Part shown: piece after piece, positions 30,028 to 38,097 of the stretch
Layout of the letters: each line of letters begins with the position of its first letter
Numbering within the stretch: position 1 is the first letter of the stretch
Assembly: GCF_003688995.1 (NCBI RefSeq)
Contig: NZ_PENI01000003.1
Location: forward strand, 372,001 to 436,000
DNA length: 64,000 nt
Direction: 5' to 3'
Origin: Streptomyces shenzhenensis
Lineage (GTDB): Bacteria; Actinomycetota; Actinomycetes; Streptomycetales; Streptomycetaceae
Program-made: the position numbers and the translations under genes
Notes under the pieces: model-generated
Databases searched by the model: none
What the model was told of the DNA's origin: nothing
What the model saw: only the letters and a program-made list of their open reading frames with translations

Positions 30028-30513
30028 GTGAGCGGCAAGGGTGCACCGGAACTGTCCGTCCGGAACGTCGGCGATCTCAGGGTCGCCGTCATCGCGGCAC
30101 AGTGGCACGAGAAGGTGATGGACGGACTGGTGGACGGCGCGCTGCGCGCCCTGCACGACCTGGGGATCGACGAGCCCACCCTGCTCAGGGTCCCCGGCAG
30201 CTGGGAGCTGCCGGTGGTCGCCAAGGTGCTGGCCGGCCGCGGCTACGACGCGATCGTCGCCCTCGGCGTCGTGATCCGCGGCGGCACCCCCCACTTCGAC
30301 TATGTGTGTCAGGGCGTCACCCAGGGCCTGACCCAGGTGTCGGTCGAGACCGGCGTGCCCGTCGGCTTCGGCGTGTTGACCTGCGACACCGAGGAACAGG
30401 CCCTGGACCGGGCCGGGCTGAAGGGCTCCCAGGAGGACAAGGGCCACGAGGCGGTGACCGCCGCGGTCGCCACCGCGGCAACACTGCGCTCGGTATCCGA
30501 ACCCTGGCGCTGA
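30028..30513 (+). CDS. ribH: 6,7-dimethyl-8-ribityllumazine synthase
   Basis: Condenses the pyrimidine intermediate with DHBP to give lumazine, the substrate of ribE. The 161-residue protein has [51 protein letters not shown] (catalytic His) and [17 protein letters not shown], all diagnostic. Start GTG at 30028 follows GAGGAGAC, 36 nt after ribBA, so it is in the same operon. ribD, which makes the pyrimidine intermediate, is not in the window. Confidence 0.97.
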   Translation: MSGKGAPELSVRNVGDLRVAVIAAQWHEKVMDGLVDGALRALHDLGIDEPTLLRVPGSWELPVVAKVLAGRGYDAIVALGVVIRGGTPHFDYVCQGVTQGLTQVSVETGVPVGFGVLTCDTEEQALDRAGLKGSQEDKGHEAVTAAVATAATLRSVSEPWR

Positions 30514-30546
30514 GGAGCCCCCGCAACCGCGTAGGGTGGGATCACC

Positions 30547-30819
30547 ATGTCCAAGAAGACGTTCGAGGAGCTCTTCACGGAGCTCCAGCACAAGGCCGCC
30601 CACGGCGACCCCGCCACCTCCCGCACCGCCGAACTGGTCGGCAAGGGAGTCCATGCCATCGGCAAGAAGGTCGTCGAGGAGGCAGCCGAGGTCTGGATGG
30701 CCGCCGAGTACGAGGGCAAGGACGCGGCCGCCGAGGAGATCTCCCAGCTGCTGTACCACGTCCAGGTGATGATGGTCGCCCGTGGCATCGCCCTGGACGA
30801 CGTCTACGCCCACCTGTAG
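30547..30819 (+). CDS. hisE: Phosphoribosyl-ATP pyrophosphatase
   Basis: Second step of histidine synthesis: phosphoribosyl-ATP to phosphoribosyl-AMP. A 90-residue stand-alone HisE with the all-alpha NTP-PPase pattern: [35 protein letters not shown] (EExxE metal site) and [18 protein letters not shown]. Only 33 nt after ribH and 84 nt before hisG. A possible -10 element TAGGGT (30532-30537) lies 9 nt before the ATG, so a separate start of transcription is possible. Confidence 0.96.
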   Translation: MSKKTFEELFTELQHKAAHGDPATSRTAELVGKGVHAIGKKVVEEAAEVWMAAEYEGKDAAAEEISQLLYHVQVMMVARGIALDDVYAHL

Positions 30820-30903
30820 GCCCGGGCGGCCGAGCCCGCCACGGGCAACCGCCCCACGCAGTGCCCGCACCGTCAGTCCCGTCACACGAAGGAAGCCGAC
30901 CTC

Positions 30904-31770
30904 ATGCTGCGCATCGCCGTCCCCAACAAGGGTTCCCTGTCCGGCCCTGCGGCGGACATGCTGCATGAGGCCGGCTACCGGCAGCGCCGGGAGTCCAAGG
31001 AACTCAGGACCGTCGATCCGACGAACGAGGTCGAGTTCTTCTACCTCCGCCCCCGCGACATCGCGATCTACGTCTCCTCCGGCCGCCTCGACATCGGCAT
31101 CACCGGCCGCGACCTGCTGGTCGACTCGGGCGCCAACGCCGAGGAGATCCTCCCGCTCGGCTTCGCCCGCTCCACGTTCCGCTACGCCACCAAGCCCGGC
31201 ACCGCGGCCGGCGTCGCGGACCTGGGCGGCAGGACGGTCGCCACCTCCTACGAGGGCATCGTCGCCAAGCACCTCGCCGACCAGGGCGTCGACGCCTCCG
31301 TCGTGCACCTCGACGGTGCCGTCGAGACCGCCATCGAACTCGGCGTCGCCGAGGTCATCGCGGACGTCGTCGAGACCGGCACCTCGCTGCGCAACGCCGG
31401 CCTCGAGGTCATCGGCGAGCCGATCATGAAGTCCGAGGCGATCGTCATCCGGCGCACCGGCGCGAGCGCCGACGCCGCCGAAGATTCAGCCGAGCCGAAG
31501 GTCCAGCAGTTCCTGCGCCGGCTCCAGGGCGTCCTGGTCGCCCGGACGTACGTGATGATGGACTACGACTGCCGCGCCGAGCACCTGGAACAGGCCGTCG
31601 CCATCACCCCCGGCCTGGAGGGCCCGACCATCTCGCCGCTGCACAACGAGGGCTGGGTCGCCGTCCGCGCCATGGTCCCGGCCGAGGACGCCCAGCGGAT
31701 CATGGACGACCTGTACGACATCGGGGCGCGGGCCATCCTGACCACGGCCATCCACGCCTGCCGCCTCTGA
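30904..31770 (+). CDS. hisG: ATP phosphoribosyltransferase, long form
   Basis: First, feedback-controlled step of histidine synthesis. The 288-residue length is the long, hexameric type that needs no HisZ. Blocks: LRIAVPNKGSLSGPA, VEFFYLRPRDIAIYVSSGRLDIGITGRDLL (in parts), IADVVETGTSLRNAGL (PRPP loop) and the C-terminal regulatory domain from about residue 205 (FLRRLQGVLVARTYVMMDYD), ending ILTTAIHACRL. The preceding AAGGAAG fits a ribosome site. Other his genes are not in the window. Confidence 0.97.
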   Translation: MLRIAVPNKGSLSGPAADMLHEAGYRQRRESKELRTVDPTNEVEFFYLRPRDIAIYVSSGRLDIGITGRDLLVDSGANAEEILPLGFARSTFRYATKPGTAAGVADLGGRTVATSYEGIVAKHLADQGVDASVVHLDGAVETAIELGVAEVIADVVETGTSLRNAGLEVIGEPIMKSEAIVIRRTGASADAAEDSAEPKVQQFLRRLQGVLVARTYVMMDYDCRAEHLEQAVAITPGLEGPTISPLHNEGWVAVRAMVPAEDAQRIMDDLYDIGARAILTTAIHACRL

Positions 31771-31792
31771 CCGCCGAGGAGGCCGCAGACCC

Positions 31793-32257
31793 GTGTCCGC
31801 CCTGCCCGAACCGCCCGCGCTGCCCGTCACCTTCCGCCCGCACCTCACCCGGGTGATTCTGCTCACTGCCGGAGTGGCGATACTCCTGGTGATAACCGGG
31901 GTCGCGCTGGCGCTTGAGCAGCTCGGCCCGGGGGAGCGGCTCACCTTCGTCCTGACCGGGGCGCTGATCTTCTGGGTGCTGGCCCTGCTCGCCCGGGTGA
32001 AGGTCGTCGCCGACGAGTCCGGCGTCACCGTCGTCAACATCGCCAGCAGGCGGCGCCTGGACTGGGCGGAGATCCTTCGGGTGAACCTCCGTCCGGGCGA
32101 TCCCTGGGTCTTCCTCGACCTCAGCGACGGCACCAGCCTGCCCGCGCTCGGCATCCAGCCGGGCATCGCCAAACAGCGCGCCATCGCCGACGCGCACGCG
32201 CTGCGGGCGCTCGCCGAGGCCCACGCAGGCCAGGGCCCGGACCGAGATCAGGGCTGA
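31793..32257 (+). CDS. Small membrane protein with PH-like domain
   Basis: A 154-residue protein. Two hydrophobic segments (RVILLTAGVAILLVITGVALAL and LTFVLTGALIFWVLALLA) are followed by a bacterial PH-like domain (VVADESGVTVVNIASRRRLDWAEILRVNLRPGDPWVFLDLSDG in parts), common in actinobacteria. The job is not known. Start GTG at 31793, 22 nt after hisG, so it may be read through from hisG. The next gene is preceded by a strong hairpin. Confidence 0.8.
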   Translation: MSALPEPPALPVTFRPHLTRVILLTAGVAILLVITGVALALEQLGPGERLTFVLTGALIFWVLALLARVKVVADESGVTVVNIASRRRLDWAEILRVNLRPGDPWVFLDLSDGTSLPALGIQPGIAKQRAIADAHALRALAEAHAGQGPDRDQG

Positions 32258-32307
32258 CTTCGGGTCGTCCACTCTGCCGCGGCGGCGGGTGTCTTGATTA
32301 ATCTGGT

Positions 32308-32395
32308 GGGCGGAGGCGTTTCCGTTGTGCCTCCGCCCCTGCTGCGCCGCCCGGTGCACAGGGGTTCCTGCTACCCGAGGAGTGACCCCCTCCGG
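32308..32395 (+). promoter_or_regulatory. Structured leader or terminator before the CNNM gene pair
   Basis: A perfect 10-bp hairpin pairs GGGCGGAGGC (32308-32317) with GCCTCCGCCC (32329-32338). A second stem follows: GGGGT and CCT pair with AGG and ACCCC between about 32362 and 32390. The first could be the terminator of the PH-domain gene; together they may form a 5' leader of the CNNM genes, which move or sense divalent cations. No known riboswitch class was recognised. Confidence 0.4.
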
Positions 32396-32462
32396 CGATG
32401 GACGGATCGTCCTGTAGTACCTGCGCCGCCCCCTCCCGACATACCGCGGAGGCGGCGGCATC

Positions 32463-33797
32463 ATGACCACCCCCCTGCTGCTCCTCGCAGCCGCATTCCT
32501 GCTGATCCTCGCCAATGGCTTCTTCGTGGCGGCCGAATTCGGCCTGGTGACGGTCGAGCGGCCGGACGCCGAGAAGGCCGCGGCCGAGGGCGACAGACGC
32601 GCCCACCGGGTCGTCGAGTCGCTCAAGGAGCTGTCCTTCCAGCTCTCCGGCACCCAGCTCGGCATCACCATCACCTCCCTGGTCGTCGGCATGCTCGCCG
32701 AACCGGCCCTGGCCCGGCTGCTGAGCGGCCCGGTCACCGCGACCGGCATCCCCGACGGCGCCGTCTCCGGCGTCGCCGTGGTCGTCGGCATGCTGCTCGC
32801 CTCCGCGGTCCAGATGGTGATCGGCGAACTCGTACCGAAGAACTGGGCGGTGTCCAAACCGCTGCAGGTCGCGCGCTTCGTCGCGGGCCCGCAGTACCGC
32901 TTCGCCCGGCTGCTGCGCCCGGTGATCGCCTCGCTGAACGCGGTCGCCAACCGGCTGGTGCGCGCCCTGGGCGTCGAACCCGCCGAGGAGCTGGCCTCCG
33001 CCCGCACCCCCGGCGAACTCGTCTCCCTGGCCCGGCACTCCGCCCGGGCGGGCGCCCTGGAACAGGACACGGCCGACCTGTTCGTACGGACCCTGTCGCT
33101 GGGCGGGCTGACCGCGCAGCACGTCATGACCCCGCGGGTGAAGGTCAGCGCGCTCCAGTCCTCGGCCACCGCCGAGGACGTCGTCAACCTCACCCGGGCC
33201 ACCGGCCTCTCCCGCTTCCCCGTCTACCGGGAGAAGATCGACGAGATCGTCGGCATGGCCCACCTCAAGGACGCCCTGGCGGTCCCGCCGCAGGAGCGAC
33301 TGCGCACCCCGGTCGGCCGGATCGCCCACAAGGCGCTGCTGGTCCCGGAGACCCTGCCCGTCCAGCCGCTGCTCGCCCGGCTGCGCAGCGAGCAGCCCAT
33401 CGCCGTCGTCGTCGACGAGTACGGCGGCACGGCGGGCGTGGTGACCCTGGAGGACATCGTCGAGGAGCTCGTCGGCGAGGTCCGCGACGAGCACGACGGC
33501 CAGGACCTTCCCGAACTCGCCGCCGCCCCGCCCGAGGACGGCAGGCCGGCCTGGGACGCCGACGGCAGCTGCCGCGTCGACGTCCTGCGGCGGATAGGAC
33601 TCGACGTGCCCGAGGGGCCGTACGAGACCGTCGCGGGCCTGGTCGCCGATCTGCTCGGCCGTATCCCGGCACCGGGCGACCGGGCCGAGCTGCCCGGCTG
33701 GCGGCTGTCGGTGCGCCAGGTCGGCCACTACCGGGCGGAACGGGTCCGGCTGGTGCGCACCGCCCCCGTGGCCCCGGTCGCGGAGGCGGTCCGATGA
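32463..33797 (+). CDS. CNNM/HlyC-CorC family membrane protein 1
   Basis: A 444-residue protein: N-terminal DUF21 membrane domain with LLLLAAAFLLILANGFFVAAEFGLV and ISLVVGMLAEPALARLL-like helices, a CBS pair (about residues 205-330: VMTPRVKVSALQSSATAEDVV; PIAVVVDEYGGTAGVVTLED), then a CorC/HlyC domain (about 355-430). Family members are implicated in Mg2+ or Co2+ transport. GGAGG lies about eight bases before the ATG at 32463. It overlaps the next gene by 4 nt, so the two are co-translated and may act as a heterodimer. Confidence 0.92.
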   Translation: MTTPLLLLAAAFLLILANGFFVAAEFGLVTVERPDAEKAAAEGDRRAHRVVESLKELSFQLSGTQLGITITSLVVGMLAEPALARLLSGPVTATGIPDGAVSGVAVVVGMLLASAVQMVIGELVPKNWAVSKPLQVARFVAGPQYRFARLLRPVIASLNAVANRLVRALGVEPAEELASARTPGELVSLARHSARAGALEQDTADLFVRTLSLGGLTAQHVMTPRVKVSALQSSATAEDVVNLTRATGLSRFPVYREKIDEIVGMAHLKDALAVPPQERLRTPVGRIAHKALLVPETLPVQPLLARLRSEQPIAVVVDEYGGTAGVVTLEDIVEELVGEVRDEHDGQDLPELAAAPPEDGRPAWDADGSCRVDVLRRIGLDVPEGPYETVAGLVADLLGRIPAPGDRAELPGWRLSVRQVGHYRAERVRLVRTAPVAPVAEAVR

Positions 33798-34879
33798 GCG
33801 TGCTGCAACTCGTCCTCGCCGCGCTGCTGGTGCTCGCCAACGGATTCTTCGTGGGCGCCGAGTTCGCGCTGATCTCCGTGCGCCGCAGCCAGATCGAACC
33901 GCTCGGCAGCGCGCGGGCCCGCCAGGTGCTCTACGGTCTGGAGCACCTGCCGCAGATGATGGCCGCCGCCCAGTTCGGCATCACGGTCTGCTCGCTGACC
34001 CTGGGCGCGGTCGCCGAGCCCACCGTGGCGCGGCTGCTGGAGCCGGCCTTCGAATGGCTCCACCTTCCGCACGGCATGATCCATCCGCTCGGTTACGTCG
34101 TCGCCCTCGCCGCGGTGGTCTTCAGCCACCTGGTGATCGGCGAGATGGTGCCGAAGAACCTGGCGATGGCGGCACCGGAGAAGGCCGCGCTGTGGCTCAG
34201 CCCCGGTCTGGTCGCCTTCGCCCGGGTGTGCCGGCCGATCACCGTGGCGCTCGGCGCCTGCGCCCAGGGCATCCTGCGGCTGTTCCACGTCGAGCCCAAG
34301 GACGAGGTCGAGGCCGTCTTCACCAGCGTGCAGCTGGGCCGGCTGGTGGAGGACTCGGGGCAGGCCGGTCTGCTCGGCCCCGAGGAGCAGGAGCGCCTGG
34401 AGGACGCGCTGGAGCTGGGCCTGCGCCCGGTCACCGATGTGCTCCTGCGACGCGAGTCGCTGGTGACGGTGCCCCCGTCGGTCACACCCGGGCAGATCGT
34501 CCGGCTCACCGCGCGGACCGGATTCTCCCGCTTCCCGGTCGCCGCGGAGACCGGCGCCTTCATGGGCTATCTGCATGTGAAGGACGTACTCGACCTGGAG
34601 GAGTCCGACCGGGCCGTGCCGCAGCAGGTGTGGCGGCCGATGACCACGCTCAGGGCCGAACTGCCGCTGGACGACGCGCTCACGGTGATGCGGCGGGCCG
34701 CCACCCATCTGGCCCAGGTGGCCGACGCGTCGGGCCGGATCCTCGGCCTGGTCGCGCTGGAGGACGTACTGGAGCTGCTGGTCGGCGAGGTACGGGATCC
34801 CGCGCACCGGCAGGCCGCCGTGCCGAAGGTGGCGGAGCCGCGGGTGAGCGGGGAACCGGAGGGCGCGCTGGCCGGCTGA
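33794..34879 (+). CDS. CNNM family membrane protein 2, lacking a clear CorC domain
   Basis: A 361-residue paralogue of the preceding protein. DUF21 membrane domain (VLLAALLVLANGFFVGAEFALISVRR-like start, then SHLVIGEMVPKNLAMAAPEKAAL) and a CBS pair (about residues 215-340: GFSRFPVAAETGAFMGYLHVKD; LAQVADASGRILGLVALEDVLELLVGEVRD). It stops soon after the CBS pair, about 80 residues short of the first protein, so it lacks the C-terminal CorC/HlyC domain. It starts in the stop codon of its partner (ATGA 33794-33797). Confidence 0.92.
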   Translation: MSVLQLVLAALLVLANGFFVGAEFALISVRRSQIEPLGSARARQVLYGLEHLPQMMAAAQFGITVCSLTLGAVAEPTVARLLEPAFEWLHLPHGMIHPLGYVVALAAVVFSHLVIGEMVPKNLAMAAPEKAALWLSPGLVAFARVCRPITVALGACAQGILRLFHVEPKDEVEAVFTSVQLGRLVEDSGQAGLLGPEEQERLEDALELGLRPVTDVLLRRESLVTVPPSVTPGQIVRLTARTGFSRFPVAAETGAFMGYLHVKDVLDLEESDRAVPQQVWRPMTTLRAELPLDDALTVMRRAATHLAQVADASGRILGLVALEDVLELLVGEVRDPAHRQAAVPKVAEPRVSGEPEGALAG

Positions 34880-34912
34880 GCCGGACCCGCGCCGGGCCGC
34901 GGGATCCGTGGG

Positions 34913-36778
34913 TCACATGGCCGACGGATCCTGCGGCCCGCGCCCCGACAGCACCTCCCCGTACGCCTGCATCAGGTCGGGCAGCCGGAGCGTCGCCAGA
35001 TCGTCCCGGGTCAGCGTGCCGGGGTAGCCCGACAGCCGCAGATCCCGGTAGGCGCAGCTCTTCTCGTACAGGGTCCGCAGGAACCGCCCGTTGCCCAGCT
35101 CGTCGATCCACCCCTGGTCGACCACGTGCCCGGCGATGGACCGCAGCTCCTCCAGCGCCTCCTCGTCCCACCCGTCCCCGTTCTCCGCGGCCAGCACCTC
35201 GCCGATCGCGGTGAGTTCGAGCGGCCGGTACGAGGGGAAGTCGACGCGGCTGGTGAAGCGGGACGAAAGACCGGGGTTGGCGGCCAGCAGGCGGTCCATG
35301 CCCTCGGGGTAGCCGGCCAGGATCACCACCAGGTGGTCCCGGTTGTCCTCCGCCCGCTTGAGCAGCACCTGGAGGGCCTCGTCGCCGTAGGCGTCACCCT
35401 TGCCGTAGCCGGAGTTGGACAGCGAGTACGCCTCGTCCACGAACAGGACGCCGCCGATCGCGGAGTCGATCAGCTCGTTGGCCTTCACGGCCGTCTGGCC
35501 CAGGTACTCGCCGACCAGGTCGGCCCGCTGTGCCTCCACGAGGTGGTCGCCGCCGAGCAGCCCGAGGGCGTAGAAGACGCGGCCGAGGATACGGGCGACG
35601 GTGGTCTTGCCGGTGCCCGAGGGACCGGAGAAGACGAAGTGGCGTTTCGGCGGCTGGACCGGCAGCCCCTGGCCGGCCCGCAGCCGTGCCATGTTCAACT
35701 GTGCCGACAACGCCTTGACCTGGCGCTTCACCGGTTCCAGCCCGACCATGCGCTCCAGCTCGGCGAGCGCCTCCTCCAACAGGGCGGGGTCGGTGGGCCC
35801 CGTGGGCAGCGGCGCCGACGGCACCCCGGTCTTCTCGCGCACCGCCGGATCGGCCACCGACGGCAGCGGGCCGGCCGGCGGCAGGTCGGGCTCGGTGAAC
35901 CGCAGGTCGCGGCCCTCGGTGCCGAAGAGCGGGTCGAGCATGTCCGGGCCGTCCACGCTGTCCTGTCCGGCCCCGGTGAGCATGATCGCCGCGAGGTCCG
36001 CGGCGTCGTCGTACCCGTCGCCCTCGGCGATCGCGGCGAGCCGGGCCGAGGTGTCCATGAAGGCGGGATCGACCCGGTGCACGGCCCGGTACAGGGGGAG
36101 CGCGGCGGCGCTGCGGCCCGTGCCCTCGTGGGCCCGGGCCAGCCAGTAGCGCAGCTCCTTGCGTTGCGGCTGCTCGCTGCGGCAGCGCATCAGCGCCGCC
36201 GACAGCAGCGGTTCCGCCTGGCCGTACATCTCCAGCCGGACCCGGGCCATGCCGCCGAACAGGCCCGCCTCGATGCCGAGCATGGCGTCGTCGAGCAGCG
36301 AGTCGGTGTGCCGGACGAGCTGGTCCCAGTCCTTGACGAGATAGGCGCGGCACGCGTGCAGAAAGCGGACCTGCGGGTCCGTGTCCACGGGCGGCAGGCC
36401 GGCCAGCGCCCGGTCCAGCTCCGGCACATGGCGGCCGTCGAGCCAGTGCGAGGAGTGCGCGAGCAGCAGATCGCGCGGGCTCTCCAGCACCGGCTGCACC
36501 CACCAGCCCAACCAGTACCAGGAGTTGAGGGTGCGGCGGTGCCGGGACCGTTGCTCGCCGAAGCGGTCCCGGTGCCGGAACATCCGCAGCAGCGCGGTCG
36601 TCGTGTCGACGCGCAGCGCGTGCAGCCCGAGCCAGGCGTCCGCCATCCCGGGGTCCATCCGCACCGCGGTGCGGAACTCCTCCTCCGCCTGTGGATAGGC
36701 GCCCACCGTGTAGGCGTCCACGCCTCGCAGCCAGGCGAGGTCGGCCGGGGCCTCGGGGCCCTGCGTGCCGAAGTCCAT
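34913..36778 (-). CDS. EccA/CbxX-type AAA+ ATPase with N-terminal TPR region
   Basis: A 621-residue protein like EccA of type VII secretion. Residues 1 to about 280 are TPR-like helices (DAYTVGAYPQAEEEFRTAVRMDPGMADAWLGLHAL in parts). The CbxX/CfxQ-type AAA+ domain follows: GPSGTGKTTVARILG (Walker A, about residue 385), GVLFVDEAYSL (Walker B), VVILAGYPEGM (sensor 1) and NPGLSSRF (Arg finger). No other type VII gene (EsxAB, EccB-E) is in the window, so it is an orphan here. I chose ATG 36778; GTG 36790 is also open. The upstream 350 bp carries a promoter and attenuator-like hairpin. Confidence 0.9.
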   Translation of the reverse strand: MDFGTQGPEAPADLAWLRGVDAYTVGAYPQAEEEFRTAVRMDPGMADAWLGLHALRVDTTTALLRMFRHRDRFGEQRSRHRRTLNSWYWLGWWVQPVLESPRDLLLAHSSHWLDGRHVPELDRALAGLPPVDTDPQVRFLHACRAYLVKDWDQLVRHTDSLLDDAMLGIEAGLFGGMARVRLEMYGQAEPLLSAALMRCRSEQPQRKELRYWLARAHEGTGRSAAALPLYRAVHRVDPAFMDTSARLAAIAEGDGYDDAADLAAIMLTGAGQDSVDGPDMLDPLFGTEGRDLRFTEPDLPPAGPLPSVADPAVREKTGVPSAPLPTGPTDPALLEEALAELERMVGLEPVKRQVKALSAQLNMARLRAGQGLPVQPPKRHFVFSGPSGTGKTTVARILGRVFYALGLLGGDHLVEAQRADLVGEYLGQTAVKANELIDSAIGGVLFVDEAYSLSNSGYGKGDAYGDEALQVLLKRAEDNRDHLVVILAGYPEGMDRLLAANPGLSSRFTSRVDFPSYRPLELTAIGEVLAAENGDGWDEEALEELRSIAGHVVDQGWIDELGNGRFLRTLYEKSCAYRDLRLSGYPGTLTRDDLATLRLPDLMQAYGEVLSGRGPQDPSAM

Positions 36779-37057
36779 CACGTCCCCCACAAACCGTGCC
36801 CCCGTTGGTTCACCGCCGGGCGGCTGCCCGGCGGCCGCCTCTGGTCGAACCGCTGTGCCGCGGACCGGAGTTGCAGGTGCGCGAAGCAGCCGTTCGTAGG
36901 TCGCACCAGGGGCATCGTACCCGCGCGTCGGGCGCGCGCCGAAGGGTGCCGCACAGGGCGTTTGACGAGGTGGGAGCAGATGGGGCGCACTCGGTTCGGT
37001 GACCGAGGGTGAGCGAATCGCCGCGCTGGGCGTCCGAAGGGCGGGCTCCGGGCAGAA

Positions 37058-37160
37058 CGAAGCCCCCGATCACGGGGGAACAACCGGGGGCTTCGCGTCT
37101 GCGGGCGGCTCCGAATGGCCGCACATTGAGAACGTAAGACCTGTACGGCCCCCGGGTCAA
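37058..37160 (-). ncRNA. Candidate small RNA or attenuated leader upstream of the EccA-like gene
   Basis: Minus strand: -35 TTGACC (37155-37160), 18-bp spacer, -10 TACGTT (37131-37136), so transcription should start near 37124. About 30 nt later comes a 10-bp perfect hairpin, CGAAGCCCCC (37086-37095) with GGGGGCTTCG (37058-37067). Inside its loop a second C run, CCCCCG (37071-37076 region), can pair with the same GGGGG arm as CGGGGG, a mutually exclusive fold. This gives either a roughly 65-nt RNA or an attenuator before the ATPase gene 280 nt downstream. Confidence 0.5.
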
Positions 37161-37234
37161 GCCGAGTTGAGGCACTCGGAGAAGTTCTTATGCAGGGGCC
37201 TTCACAAGTTCAGCACACAGCGGATGGTTCCTCA

Positions 37235-37256
37235 CCGAGCGTGACATTCCGCTCGG
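37235..37256 (-). terminator. Terminator of the uridine kinase-like gene
   Basis: Arms CCGAGCG (37235-37241) and CGCTCGG (37250-37256) form a 7-bp stem with an 8-nt loop directly after the stop codon of the gene at 37258-37848. Confidence 0.6.
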
Positions 37257-37257
37257 A

Positions 37258-37848
37258 TCAGCGGGTCGCGGCGGGCCCCGGGAGCACCTCGTACCCCTTC
37301 TGTGACTGGAGCACCAGCAGGTCGGCATGGGGGCGCGAGGGGTCCCCGGCGAAGTGCCGGCGCTCCGCCTCGACCCAGTCGGCCCAGAACTCCCGCTGCG
37401 CGCGCCCGTCCCGTCGGCGCCCGCGCGTCCAGGACTCCTCGCGCGGCAGCTCCATCCACAGCAGCCGTGCCAGATACGGCCGCAGCGCCCGGCGGCCCGC
37501 CCCGACGCCCTCGACGAGGACCACGGGCGCGGGCTGCAGCGGGCGGGGCGGGCCGAAGGAGCGCGCCCGCCAGTCGTAGGGCGCGTACGCCGCGCTCTCG
37601 CCCCGGGCCAGCGGCTCGATCACCTGGGTCAGCAGCCGTCCGGTCCAGCCGAACAGCGCGTCGTGGCTGGCGATGTCGTCGAGGTGCAGCACCGGTGCCC
37701 CGCCCAGGGCGGCGGCCAGTTCCCCCGCGAACGTGGACTTTCCCGAGCCGGCGTGGCCGTCGACGCCGATCAGCCGGACCGGACCGCAGGAGGGCGGAAG
37801 ACCACACAGCCGGGAGACGAGCTCGTGAATGACGGTTCCTGGAGACAA
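37258..37848 (-). CDS. Uridine kinase-like P-loop protein
   Basis: A 196-residue small-molecule kinase of the uridine kinase/phosphoribulokinase fold. Walker A is GVDGHAGSGKSTFAGELAAAL (about residues 28-48, shown in part), HLDDIASHDALFGWTGRL is the substrate/lid region and PAPVVLVEGVGAGRRALRPYL is the Walker B area. It lacks longer C-terminal parts of Udk, so the true substrate is uncertain. No ATG or GTG exists in frame after the upstream stop; TTG at 37848 (MSPGTVIHEL) is the only sensible start. Confidence 0.82.
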   Translation of the reverse strand: MSPGTVIHELVSRLCGLPPSCGPVRLIGVDGHAGSGKSTFAGELAAALGGAPVLHLDDIASHDALFGWTGRLLTQVIEPLARGESAAYAPYDWRARSFGPPRPLQPAPVVLVEGVGAGRRALRPYLARLLWMELPREESWTRGRRRDGRAQREFWADWVEAERRHFAGDPSRPHADLLVLQSQKGYEVLPGPAATR

Positions 37849-38097
37849 GAGAGAGGGGGGCGCTTTTCGGAATCATGCTAGCCGCGCCCGCGGCGGGCCG
37901 TTCCCGGTGGGTGCGTCAGTGGACGAGACCAATATTGCCGGGTGTGGCATGGGCCGAAGTGCTGGCAGGGGCATGCCGCCTGATCCATAGTTGGCGCACA
38001 ACCGCACGGCGATCGAGCCGACGGGCGGCACTGCCCGGAGCCGGACCGCCGTGGACCGGACCCGTCCCGACTCGGACACCTGGGGGTACTTCCGCCC

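Noticed and set aside
32281..32462. M-box magnesium riboswitch before the CNNM genes
   Set aside because: The conserved M-box blocks (GTTAGGTGAGGCTCCT and later elements) are absent.
37058..37160. tRNA gene in the spacer before the EccA-like gene
   Set aside because: No T-loop (GGTTCRANTCC) or cloverleaf could be fitted; only a promoter and hairpin remain.
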